A stretch of 35,213 bases of DNA. It comes from Anaerolineaceae bacterium. GTDB lineage: Bacteria > Chloroflexota > Anaerolineae > Promineifilales > Promineifilaceae. The stretch lies in the NCBI GenBank assembly GCA_002699125.1, contig PABI01000019.1, forward strand, positions 1-35,213, in the 5' to 3' direction. The notes beneath the pieces are model-generated. The model did no database searches. It saw only the letters and a program-made list of their open reading frames with translations, and was not told the origin of the DNA. The translations under genes were made by a program, and so were the position numbers. Shown here in pieces: positions 16,282 through 25,900 of the stretch (positions are counted from its first letter, which is position 1; every line of letters starts with the position of its first letter).

Positions 16282-17004
16282 ATGAAAATGACAAAACCAA
16301 AAGCGATTATGAACTGGAGCGGCGGCAAGGATTCGGCTTTGGCGCTGCACGCGGTAATGCAGTCTGGCAATTACGAGGTGGTGGGGCTGCTGACGACGGT
16401 GAATGAGGCGTACGGCCGTATCACCATGCACAACGTCCGGGCCGAACTGCTCTATCAGCAAGCCGCCGCCATCGGCCTGCCGCTCCACAAAATCCACGTT
16501 CCAGAGCAAGTCAACATGGTAATGTACGATGCCATCATGCGTCAGCAGCTCAAAGCGCTAATCGCTAAGGGCGTCACGCACGCCATTTTTGGCGACATTT
16601 TTCTGGAAGATTTAAAGGCTTACCGGGAAAAGCGTCTGGCCGAACTGAATCTGAGCGGCGTTTTTCCACTTTGGCAGCAAGACACCACTGAGTTGGCCCA
16701 AAACTTTGTGGCCCAGGGCTTTCGCGCCGTCACCGTTTGCGTGAGCGAGAAGCAGCTGGATCGCAGCTTTGTAGGGCGAGAGCTGGATGCTGACTTTTTT
16801 GCCAGCCTGCCTGCCAACGTCGATCCCTGCGGCGAAAACGGCGAGTACCATTCATTTGTGTATGATGGGCCGCTGTTTGCCCACCCCATCCCCCTGGAAC
16901 CAGGGGAAATTGTGCGACGCACGTGGGGAGAAGAAAACGAGCTATACGATACCGGCTTTTGGTACGCTGACTATCTGCCCACCCAAAAAGAAATTGCCAG
17001 ATGA
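16282..17004 (+). CDS. Dph6-type (DUF71) ATP pyrophosphatase
   Basis: The product has 240 residues. The PP-loop SGGKDS (13-18) near the start, YGRITMHNVRAELLYQQA, then THAIFGDIFLEDLKAYREK and GENGEYHSFVYDGPLF are hallmarks of the diphthine-ammonia-ligase family. Bacteria lack diphthamide, so bacterial members adenylate another, unknown, acid and join it to ammonia or an amine. I chose ATG 16282; GTG 16267 is also in frame and better placed after AGGAAAGG. The stop overlaps the next gene by 4 bp (ATGA), so the two are translationally coupled. Confidence 0.85.
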   Translation: MKMTKPKAIMNWSGGKDSALALHAVMQSGNYEVVGLLTTVNEAYGRITMHNVRAELLYQQAAAIGLPLHKIHVPEQVNMVMYDAIMRQQLKALIAKGVTHAIFGDIFLEDLKAYREKRLAELNLSGVFPLWQQDTTELAQNFVAQGFRAVTVCVSEKQLDRSFVGRELDADFFASLPANVDPCGENGEYHSFVYDGPLFAHPIPLEPGEIVRRTWGEENELYDTGFWYADYLPTQKEIAR

Positions 17005-17942
17005 ACTTACCCAAATTCAATCGCATCCATTGGCTAATTATTGTCTTAACGGCCGTATTCCTCTTCATCCCCGCCTGCACCCAAAATCCGCAAGCGCCAA
17101 ATGCACCCACTGAAGTAGCCGGCAGGGAAACGGCCGTGCCCACCCTCACCCCAACCACGGCCCCGACACCTACTGCAACACCCATCCCCAGCTGCGATCC
17201 ATTCACCACTCCCGCCGCCACGCCACCGGGCAGCGTGCCGACTTACGGTTTCGACATCATCAACACCTATCCGCACGATTCCGACGCCTTTACCCAGGGA
17301 CTCGTTTTTGCCGATGGCGAGCTGTATGAAAGCACCGGCATCAACCGCACATTTTCCTCCTTGCGGCGGGTCGATTTAGCCAGCGGCGAAGTGCTGCAAA
17401 TGGTCAATATTGCCGAAGAATATTTTGGTGAGGGGCTGGTTTTGTGGCAAGACAGGCTCATCCAGCTAACCTGGCAGGAGCGCGTTGCTTTTGTCTACGA
17501 CCGCGACAGTTTTGAGCTGCTGGATACGTGGCAGTACGAAACCGAAGGCTGGGGCATTACCCACAACGGCCGATGCCTCATCATGAGCGACGGCAGCGAT
17601 ACGCTGTACTTTCGCGACCCGGAAACGTTTGCCGAAGTGGGCCGCCTCACTGTGCAGGACCAAAACGGCCCGGTGCGCCTGCTGAATGAACTGGAATTTA
17701 TCAATGGGGAGGTGTGGGCCAACGTGTGGCAAAGCAACCGCATCGTGCGGATTGATCCCACAAACGGGCAAGTGGTGGGCAGCATTGATCTAACCGGCCT
17801 CCTAGACCCGGCCACACTGACACAGCCTGTCGATGTACTGAACGGGATTGCTTATGATGCGGAGAACGGCCGTCTCTTCGTCACCGGTAAATTGTGGCCC
17901 ACTCTGTTTGAAATTGAACTGGTTCCGCAACTAAATAATTGA
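17001..17942 (+). CDS. Glutaminyl-peptide cyclotransferase, lipoprotein form
   Basis: The product has 313 residues. A signal peptide ends at lipobox FIPAC (Cys26), followed by a Thr/Pro-rich spacer (about 35-70). A five-bladed-propeller glutamine cyclotransferase of the plant/bacterial type fills the rest: PHDSDAFTQGLVFADGELYE, then STGINRTFSSLRRVDL, then FGEGLVLWQDRLIQLTWQE, LNELEFINGEVWANVWQS and VLNGIAYDAENGRLFVTGK. The enzyme converts N-terminal glutamine to pyroglutamate, here on the outer surface. It starts inside the stop codon of the Dph6-like gene. The 40 bp behind its stop hold a near-repeat (GAATTGTGAA twice) and then the convergent kinase gene. Confidence 0.9.
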   Translation: MNLPKFNRIHWLIIVLTAVFLFIPACTQNPQAPNAPTEVAGRETAVPTLTPTTAPTPTATPIPSCDPFTTPAATPPGSVPTYGFDIINTYPHDSDAFTQGLVFADGELYESTGINRTFSSLRRVDLASGEVLQMVNIAEEYFGEGLVLWQDRLIQLTWQERVAFVYDRDSFELLDTWQYETEGWGITHNGRCLIMSDGSDTLYFRDPETFAEVGRLTVQDQNGPVRLLNELEFINGEVWANVWQSNRIVRIDPTNGQVVGSIDLTGLLDPATLTQPVDVLNGIAYDAENGRLFVTGKLWPTLFEIELVPQLNN

Positions 17943-17982
17943 GAATTGTGAATAATGAATGGTGAATTGTGAATGAAAAACT

Positions 17983-20538
17983 TCACTTTTCACTTTTGAC
18001 TCTCTCCCCCTCCTCCTCCACAACAATCTCCACTTTTTTATGCGCCAGCGGCAGCAGCACATGGAACGTTGTGCCCGGACACGATTCCTCATCATGCCCG
18101 GCGCTTCTTAGCCAGATTTTGCCGCCGTGTGCTTCTATAATGCCCCGGGTGATGGCCAGCCCCAGCCCAGGTCCGCCCCCCTTAAACTTGGTCTTTGCCG
18201 ATGAATGCAGCGCCACCTCACCGGTCTGGTAAAACTTTGAGAAGATCAGCTCGTGCATTTCTGGGTCAATACCGATGCCGCTGTCTCGCACCATAATTTC
18301 CACCTTGTCGGCCACCTTCCGCTGGCCATTGGCATGATGCACCACGCCAGAAACATGAATCGTGCCGCCGTCTGGTGTGTATTTAATCGCGTTCACCAAC
18401 AAGTGATAAAACACCTTTTCCAGAGCATCTTGATCGGCTTCAATGAGGGGCAAATTGTCCACGTTAACGATGGTGAGAGTAAGCTCACGCTCGGCAAGGG
18501 CGTCGGCAAATGTTTCACTGAGGTGCTCAAACAGCTCCGCCAGCGAAATTTGCTTGAGGTAAAGTTGCAGGGCGCGATTGTCGATTTTGGCCACTTCCAA
18601 CATGCTGCTGACCACTTCCTCTAACCGCATCGCCCCGGACTGAATACCGGCGGCAAGATTTTCAATTTGCTCATCTTGGTGCACGCTGTTTTGCTGGAAC
18701 AACATCTGGCTGTAGCCGCGCAAAATGGTAAGCGGCGTGCGCAGTTCATGCGAGGCAATGGCAATAAAGTCAGACTTGGCCCGATCAAGCTGCTCCAACC
18801 GGCCATAGGCTTCCTGAATCGCCTGGGTGCGTTGGGCCACTTCATACTCAAGCTGCTGCGAAAAGCGAGTGGTTCTGTCAAAGCGGCGGGCGTTTTCCAG
18901 CGCTACGGCCGCTTGCGCCGCAAAGGTGGTCGCCAGATCAATCGATTCATCGGTAAAGGGGGTGGTTGTTTCGCGCGCCAGGGAAAGCATACCGATGACA
19001 ACTTCCCCATGAATGAGCGGTACGCCCAACCAGGCCCGGGCAATGGGCAGGCTGTCCACCTGCTGCCAGTCCGGCCACTGCTGCACATCGGGAATAAATA
19101 ACGGCCGTTGCGTATCATAAATTTCGCGGAAGATGCTCTCGTTTTCCAGCGAGATGCGAATCTGGTTGGGCACCGTCTCGTCTGGGAAGCCACGGGCGGC
19201 TACCAGTTCCAGATAATCGCCGCTGCGCACCAAAACCGACCCGCGATCATAAGCAACCAATTCTTCAAGCTGGGCCAAAATGAGATCCAAAACCTCATTC
19301 CACTCCAACGTACCGGTAAGCGCCCGGCCCATTTTGTGCATCGTTTCGGCCAGACGGCGGGCTGCACGCTCTCCCTGGTACAGCGAAGCGTTGTCAATGG
19401 CAATGGCCACCTGATCGGCCAGCGACTGCAAAAACGGAATGTCGCCCTGGTCAAAGGCGGCTGCTTTATCACTTTGCAGGCTGAGTACGCCAATCAGGCG
19501 ACGCCCGGCGCGCAAAGGCAAATCCAATTCAGAGCGCGTCTGGGAGACAAGGTCGTGCGGAATGTAGCGGCTGTCTTGCAGCACATCGTTCACCAGCAGC
19601 GCACGGCCGTTACCGGCCACCCAACCAACCAGCCCTTCACGCCCCACGCGAATGCGCATTTGGGAGCGCTTCTGGCCGTTGGCCTGCCCCCCAACGCCAA
19701 CACGCCGCATCAGGTAACCATCCGACTGCAAATCCAGTAAATAGATACCGACATAGTACAGGTCATACTGCGCTTTCATCAGTTCGGCCACAGTTTGCAG
19801 CAGCGTGTCTAAATCCAGAATAGAGGTGATGTGTTGGCCCAACGACATGCTGGTTTCTAATTGCAGCGCCCGCTGCTGGAGTTGGGCCCGCCGCTGGCTG
19901 TCTTCCCAGCGCAGCAATTCGTAACGGGCCACAGACTGCCGCCGCACATAAAAAACCACGACGGCAATGCCCACGCTGAGGATGAGCAAAATACCGTTGT
20001 AAATGAGGGATGGCGAAACGGGCCAACTGTAAACCACAAAAAGCCAGCCGGCCAATGTGCCCACTAAAACAAATGTCAGCCAGCGAACGGACAGCAAAAA
20101 GACGCTGATACCAATGAGTAAAAAGGTAATGATGCTGGTTTGTCGGGGTTCTACAGAGAGGTTGAGGTGAATCAGTACGTTGATGATTGAGAGGGCCGCA
20201 ATGCCCACGCCAATGGGCTGTGCCCAGCTGGGCGGCACCTGTCCGGCGCGGATAAGTCCATACAGTGCCAAAAGCACAACGGCCGTACCCGCCACCAGCG
20301 GCACCACCAGCGGAATTATTTCTGGCGGTAGGAAAATAGCGTAAGCAACCGCCAGAAAGAAGTGAAACAGGGTAAATCCCAACGTTACCGGGGCCAGGCT
20401 GGCACTGGCAACATCATCCAGCGCCGGGGACAACGGCGGCAGACTCGCATCCGGCGACTCAGTTATGGAAGAGGCCGAAGGATGGGAGGAAGATGGGGTC
20501 AGTTCAGTGGGAAAAGCCTTTGTTTTTGCCATAGACAT
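17983..20538 (-). CDS. Membrane sensor histidine kinase with two GAF domains
   Basis: The product has 851 residues. A low-complexity Ser/Pro-rich N-terminus (1-48) leads into about six to seven membrane helices (50-198), a coiled coil (205-235), GAF 1 (about 240-385, ending DQVAIAIDNASLYQ) and GAF 2 (about 405-552, ending AAQAAVALENARRF). A second coiled coil precedes the HisKA box SHELRTPLT, with phosphoacceptor His597. The HATPase domain has the N box Asn716 in LLVNAIKYT, DSGIGI (752-757) and GGGPGLGLA. The output must go through a separate response regulator, which is not in the window. Starts at 20538 and 20532 (MSMAK or MAK) are both possible. The last 20 residues are highly charged. Confidence 0.92.
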   Translation of the reverse strand: MSMAKTKAFPTELTPSSSHPSASSITESPDASLPPLSPALDDVASASLAPVTLGFTLFHFFLAVAYAIFLPPEIIPLVVPLVAGTAVVLLALYGLIRAGQVPPSWAQPIGVGIAALSIINVLIHLNLSVEPRQTSIITFLLIGISVFLLSVRWLTFVLVGTLAGWLFVVYSWPVSPSLIYNGILLILSVGIAVVVFYVRRQSVARYELLRWEDSQRRAQLQQRALQLETSMSLGQHITSILDLDTLLQTVAELMKAQYDLYYVGIYLLDLQSDGYLMRRVGVGGQANGQKRSQMRIRVGREGLVGWVAGNGRALLVNDVLQDSRYIPHDLVSQTRSELDLPLRAGRRLIGVLSLQSDKAAAFDQGDIPFLQSLADQVAIAIDNASLYQGERAARRLAETMHKMGRALTGTLEWNEVLDLILAQLEELVAYDRGSVLVRSGDYLELVAARGFPDETVPNQIRISLENESIFREIYDTQRPLFIPDVQQWPDWQQVDSLPIARAWLGVPLIHGEVVIGMLSLARETTTPFTDESIDLATTFAAQAAVALENARRFDRTTRFSQQLEYEVAQRTQAIQEAYGRLEQLDRAKSDFIAIASHELRTPLTILRGYSQMLFQQNSVHQDEQIENLAAGIQSGAMRLEEVVSSMLEVAKIDNRALQLYLKQISLAELFEHLSETFADALAERELTLTIVNVDNLPLIEADQDALEKVFYHLLVNAIKYTPDGGTIHVSGVVHHANGQRKVADKVEIMVRDSGIGIDPEMHELIFSKFYQTGEVALHSSAKTKFKGGGPGLGLAITRGIIEAHGGKIWLRSAGHDEESCPGTTFHVLLPLAHKKVEIVVEEEGERVKSEK

Positions 20539-20684
20539 GGAAAATCTCTTGCCTTCTATTCATTAAAGCATATGATCACTGGCTTAACAAATCACTTTCT
20601 TTTTATCGATCATGCCCATTATGTAATGTTATCAGGTGAAAGAAGAGTGAAAAATAGGAGAAACACCCTTTAAGGGGGGTACAA

Positions 20685-21752
20685 ATGTCCCATTCGCTCA
20701 TTGATTTAAACGAGGTGACGATACGGCCGTTTCATCCCGATGATGCCGCCGACCAACACGCCATCGTCTCCCATCCCAGCGTGGCAGCGATGCTGCTGCA
20801 ACTGCCCAGCATGGAGCTAATCGAGACGGAACGGTGGGCTGCAAGCACAAAATCGGGGCGGCACCGGCTGGTGGCAGATTGGAACGGCCGTGTTATCGGG
20901 GCTATCAACGTCACCCAACATTTACGCCCGCGCCTGACACACAGCGGCAGCCTGGGGATGATGGTCCACCCCGATGCCTGGGGCCAGGGCGTGGGCAGCC
21001 AACTCATGGCCGCCGCCCTCAACATCGCCGACAACTGGCTCAACCTGAGCCGAGTGGAGCTGGAAGTGTTTACCCACAACCAATCGGCGATTCACCTTTA
21101 TGAACAGTTTGGTTTTGAGCTGGAGGGGACAAGTAAGAAAGCGGTCTTTGGTAACGGCCGTTTTCTGGACGAGCACGTTATGGCCCGCCTGCATGGGGCT
21201 TTTCCCGGCCCCAGTGAGCCAGCGCCGCCGGCCAGCCCCCCGCCCCCGGCCACTTTTGCCCCAGAGGATGTCACCATTCGTCTACCGCGCCCTAAGGATG
21301 CCAGCGATCTGCACGCCTGCTACTGCCATCCACTGGTCGCCCGCACCACCCTGCAAATGCCCAGCCAGGAGATCGGCCTCGTCCAAAAGCGCCTGGAAAA
21401 TGCAAATAAGCGGCTCCACCGGTTCGTAGCAGAAGTTTCTGACACCGCTGTGGGCAGCATCTTCCTTTACCAATCAGACACGCCGCGCATGGCCCACAAG
21501 GCTAAACTGGGCATGATGGTCCATCCAGCGTACTGGGGCCAGGGCATCGGCAGCCAGCTCATGGCCGCCGTCATCGATCTAGCGGACAACTGGCTCAACG
21601 TGCAGCGCCTGGAGCTGGAGGTCAACACGGATAATCCCGCCGGGGTACGCCTTTACCGCAAATTTGGCTTTGAAATTGAGGGGACCAAACGGTGGCACGT
21701 TTTTGGTGACGGCCGTTTGGCAGACAGTCACTTTATGGCCCGGATTCGGTAG
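20685..21752 (+). CDS. Tandem GNAT acetyltransferase (two fused domains)
   Basis: The product has 355 residues, made of two YhhY-like GNAT domains (about 8-172 and 200-355) joined by a proline/alanine linker (APPASPPPP near 180-192). Each domain has the acetyl-CoA loop: GMMVHPDAWGQGVGSQLM in the first and GMMVHPAYWGQGIGSQLM in the second. In each, ADNWLN, ELEV and LYEQFGFELEGT or LYRKFGFEIEGT follow. The halves are clear internal duplicates. GNATs of this type acetylate small amines or amino acids; the substrate is unknown. AGGGGGG lies about 7 nt before ATG 20685. The gene converges with menA 26 bp downstream. Confidence 0.9.
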   Translation: MSHSLIDLNEVTIRPFHPDDAADQHAIVSHPSVAAMLLQLPSMELIETERWAASTKSGRHRLVADWNGRVIGAINVTQHLRPRLTHSGSLGMMVHPDAWGQGVGSQLMAAALNIADNWLNLSRVELEVFTHNQSAIHLYEQFGFELEGTSKKAVFGNGRFLDEHVMARLHGAFPGPSEPAPPASPPPPATFAPEDVTIRLPRPKDASDLHACYCHPLVARTTLQMPSQEIGLVQKRLENANKRLHRFVAEVSDTAVGSIFLYQSDTPRMAHKAKLGMMVHPAYWGQGIGSQLMAAVIDLADNWLNVQRLELEVNTDNPAGVRLYRKFGFEIEGTKRWHVFGDGRLADSHFMARIR

Positions 21753-21778
21753 TCGGCGATCAGTTTGCCGTTCACCAT

Positions 21779-22705
21779 TTACAGAATGAGGCCAAGCCCC
21801 AACAGCAAATTAAACGCCAGGGCTGAGAGCACCATCTGTTTGAGGAGGGGGTTGAGGGCGAGGGGCGAGTAGGTGTTTTGCACGGCCGTTCCGTTGCGCA
21901 CCAACAAAGGTACAGCCAAAAGATAAAGGAAGACCCAGTAGCTGGTAAAGTTGAGCAAGACGTAGAGCGTGGCCAGGAAAACGGCCGTGGCCAGCAAAAG
22001 CCAATGGTACAGGCGCGCCCGCTCCGGCCCGAGCCGCACTGGGATCGAATATTTGCCCGCCTGCCGATCAGACTCAATGTCGCGGATGTTGTTGACGTTG
22101 AGCACGGCCACGGCCAAGAGGCCACAGGCAGTGGCCGGCAGCAGCAGTTCCCAATTGAACTGTTGGGCCATCAAAAAGTACGGTCCCAGTACCCCCGCCC
22201 AGCCAAAAAAGATGAGTACAAATAGATCGCCCCAACCGGCGTAGCCATACGGTTTGCTGCCCGCAGTATAGTTCACTGCTGCCCAAATGGCCGCGCCGCC
22301 CAACACCACAAACACCAGCAGGCCAATCAACCCCTCCACGCCAAAAGCCAGCCACAGCAGCAGCAAGCCGCTTAGGCCAGACAGCGTGGCAAACAAGATC
22401 ACGGCCCGCTTCATCATTTGGGCGCTGATTTGGCCCGACTGCACGGCGCGCTGCGGTCCTTCGCGCTGCACGTGGTCTGCGCCATGGATGGAATCGCCGT
22501 AATCGTTGGCCAGGTTGGAGAGGATTTGCAGGAAAACGGCCGTCACCAAACATAGCGTCGTAATCGGCCAACTGTAAGCACCGGCAGCGGTCGCCAGGAA
22601 GGTGCCCAGGGCAATGCAGGAAAGCGCCAGCGGCAGCGTGCGTGGCCGGGCCGCATCGAGCCACGCCTTACGCAGAGAGTGTGCAGGTTGGGTTGTTTTT
22701 GTCAT
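21779..22705 (-). CDS. menA: 1,4-dihydroxy-2-naphthoate polyprenyltransferase MenA
   Basis: The product has 308 residues, normal for the family. MenA attaches the isoprenoid tail to dihydroxynaphthoate in menaquinone synthesis at the membrane. The two Asp-rich motifs of UbiA-type prenyltransferases are present: NDYGD (67-71, in NLANDYGDSIHGAD) and NNIRDIESDRQAGK (Asp209 and Asp213). About eight to nine hydrophobic helices span the rest. NYTAGSKPYGYAGWGDLFVL is also typical of MenA. No other men gene is in the window. A menaquinone-based respiratory chain fits Chloroflexota. The 208 bp upstream separate it from the divergent cyclase gene. Confidence 0.95.
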   Translation of the reverse strand: MTKTTQPAHSLRKAWLDAARPRTLPLALSCIALGTFLATAAGAYSWPITTLCLVTAVFLQILSNLANDYGDSIHGADHVQREGPQRAVQSGQISAQMMKRAVILFATLSGLSGLLLLWLAFGVEGLIGLLVFVVLGGAAIWAAVNYTAGSKPYGYAGWGDLFVLIFFGWAGVLGPYFLMAQQFNWELLLPATACGLLAVAVLNVNNIRDIESDRQAGKYSIPVRLGPERARLYHWLLLATAVFLATLYVLLNFTSYWVFLYLLAVPLLVRNGTAVQNTYSPLALNPLLKQMVLSALAFNLLLGLGLIL

Positions 22706-22760
22706 AAGTGGGGATTATAGCAAGAGACTGCCGTCCTGCCCCGCCGCGGAAAATTTTTGT

Positions 22761-22823
22761 ACGCAGATTTACCTGATTACCCTGATATAAATGGATCATC
22801 AGGCAAATCAGGGTGATCTGCGT
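22761..22823. repeat. REP-like inverted repeat in the menA-cyclase gap
   Basis: ACGCAGAT (22761-22768) pairs with ATCTGCGT (22816-22823). ACCTGATTACCCTGAT pairs imperfectly with ATCAGG and AATCAGGGT inside. It is followed by CCCATT, as is the related element at 32109-32180. The unit sits between two divergent genes and leaves promoter space for the cyclase downstream of 22840. Confidence 0.6.
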
Positions 22824-22913
22824 CCCATTCTTTTAATAACCTTTATGCATTCGTGATTTATTTTTTACCTCTGGTAAACTTCTGGCACTCAACATCGCCA
22901 CAAGGGCACAATC

Positions 22914-25900
22914 ATGCACAATTTGGTCCCCCAATTCATCCTGGAGCAGTTGGCACAAGAAGAACAGCATGGCACGTTTACGGCCGTTGGCCTGTTCGTC
23001 GATATTTCCGGCTTTACCCAGTTGATGGAAACGCTCATGCAGCATGGCCAGCACGGAGCTGAAGTGATGGCCTCGGTGATGCTGGCCATTTTTGAACCAC
23101 TGGTGCAGTTTGTGTTTGAGCAAGGCGGCTTTGTGAGTAACTTTGCCGGGGATGCCTTTACCGCCTTCTTCCCCATCGCAACCGCAGAGGAAACGGCCGT
23201 TTGCACCCAACAAGCGATTACCGCCGCCTGGCAGGCCCAAAATCACCTGCGCACAAATCCAACCAGCCGCACCCTCTACGGCGATTTTCAGATGACGGCC
23301 AAAATCGGACTGTCGTTGGGGAATGCGGGCTGGGGCATTGTGACCAATGCGAATCAAGAACGGGCGGCATTTTATTTTCACGGAACGGCCGTTGAACAAT
23401 GTGCCCTGGCAGAAAAGCAGGCAGCGCCGGGGGAAATTATTCTGGATGCCGCGCTGGCAGCGCCGGCGGGCGATTGGGTTAAATTGTCGCCGCGTAATGA
23501 GTTTTTTGTAGTGAACGGCCGTCCCCAGACCTTCGCTCCGGCGCAACCATTCACCCCGCCCCAACCCAACCTGCCGCTGCTTGGCCGCTTTTTCCCGCCT
23601 GAACTGATCAGCCAACCGCTGCAAGGCGAGTTTCGCCAGATTGTCAACGTCTTCATCAGTCTGCCGACGGTACAAAACGAGGCCGAACTGGGACCGTTTA
23701 TGCAGACAGTTTTTCAGCTGCAAGCACAGTTTGGCGGCGTCACCAGCCGCCTGGACTTTGGCGACAAAGGCTGCACGCTGCTCCTTTTTTGGGGCGCGCC
23801 CATCGCCCACGAGACGGACATCGAACGGGCGCTGAGTTTTTTGCTGGCGCTGCGGCAGCAAAGCCGGGTCACCATTCGTGCCGGCGTCACCTACCGGGTG
23901 GCCCATGCGGGCTTTATCGGCTCGCCGCTGCACGAAGAGTTCACCTGCTACGGCAGCGGCGTCAACCTGGCGGCCCGTTTTATGACCAATGCGCCTCCAG
24001 GAGAGATTTGGCTGGATACGGCCGTTGCCCAGCGCGCCGAAGACCAATTTGCCTTAGAATTTGCCGGTGAGCACCAATTTAAGGGGTTTGACTATGCGCA
24101 GCCGGTTTATCGGTTAGGGGGACGGCAGGAAACGGCCGTTCCCATTTTTAGCGGGCAGATGTTGGGGCGGCAGCAGGAATTGGCCAGATTGACCGAGTTT
24201 GTGCAGCCGTTGGCCGACGGCCGTTTCGCCGGCGCGCTGCGCATCGAAGGGGAAGCCGGCATGGGCAAAAGTCGCCTGTTGCATACGTTTTTTAGCAATT
24301 TGTCTGCTGATTTTGGCCCGCACCAGGTGTTCCTTTGCCAGACCGACCAGATTTTACGCCAGTCGCTCAACCCGCTGCGCTATTGGTTACAACGCTATTT
24401 CAACCAATCCAGCCGGCAAAGCGAGGCAGAAAACAAGGCCCTGTTTGAGCACAAACTAGAACAGCTGCTGGCGGCCACGCCACAACCCGCGCTGGCCCGC
24501 GAGCTGGAACGCACCCGCTCCTTTTTGGGCGCGCTGCTGGATCTACACTGGCCGGATTCACTTTACGCCCGGCTGGAGCCGCAAGGCCGCTTTGAAAACA
24601 CGCTTACCGCGCTCACCACGCTGCTCCAGGCCGAAAGCGGACAGCAACCTACCCTGCTAATCATCGAGGATGCGCACTGGCTGGACGACGATTCGCGCCA
24701 ATTTTTGCAGCAGCTGTGGCTGACGATAACGGCCGTTCCCGACATCCACTATCCCCTGGCCATCATCGCTACCAGCCGCCCCGAGCAGCAAATTGAAACT
24801 GACGCCAGCACAATCCCCTGGCAAACCATTGCGCTGGGGCAGCTCACCCCAACGGAGCTGAATCAGTTGGCAGCAGATCTGCTTGGTGACTCTATCTCGC
24901 CCGCGCTGCAAACGTTGCTGGCCGACCGCGGTGAAGGCAATCCATTCTTCACAGAGCAAATTGTGCGCTACCTGCAAGAGCAAAATTTGTTAGAAGAAAC
25001 GGAAGCGGGTTGGACGGTAACGGCCGTACAGCAAACGGTCCTGCCGCGGGACGTCCATGCCCTGCTGGTGGCACGATTAGATAGATTGACAGCCGAAGTA
25101 AAAAATGGCGTGCAGCATGCGGCCGTTTTGGGCCGAGAGTTTGAGGTGCAGCTGTTAACGTTGATGCTGCGTGACGCGGAAAACGTGGGAACAATTCTCA
25201 ACGAGGCGGAGCAGGCAGCTATTTGGGCGGCACTCAACGAGCTGCGCTACCTGTTCCGGCATGCCCTGGTGCGCGATGCCGCCTACAAAATGCAGCTGCG
25301 CGCCCGGCGTCAGGCGCTGCACCAGTTAGCCGTAACCGCCCTGGAAACCCTTTACACCAACGACCTCACGTCGCATTATGGCGAGCTAGCCTATCACGCC
25401 GAGCAGGCGAACCTTACGGCCAAAGCACGCACCTACCTGCACAAAGCCGGAGATGTGGCCCGCGAAGCATACCAAAACAATGAAGCGCTGGATTATTACG
25501 GCCGTGCCCTCGCCCTCACCCCATCAGAAGACAGCCAAACGCGCTACGAACTGCTCCTGTCCCTCGAAAAAATCTACAACTGGCAAGGAAAACGCCCTGA
25601 GCAAGAAGCCCTGCTCCAAACCCTCACCGAACTGGCTAACCAAGCCCAGGACAAACAAAAACAAGCCGAAATACTTTTGCGGCAAGCCCGTTATTCTGAG
25701 GAAATGGGTAACTATCCCGCCGAAATCGAAGCTGCTGCAAAAAGCATTTCACTGTCTAAGGAAATCAACCACCATAAGCTTATTGGCGATGGTCATTATC
25801 ATTGGGGTACGGCTCTTCATTGGCAAGGCAAGTCTGAGCAGGCACAATCAAAGATCAATGAAGCCCTACAAATCTACCGCACTATTAACGATCGGTCTGG

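Noticed and set aside
22833..24047. Long minus-strand frame of 404 codons opposite the cyclase
   Set aside because: The plus-strand frame has clear cyclase motifs; the opposite product is Gly/Arg/Lys-rich with no domain.
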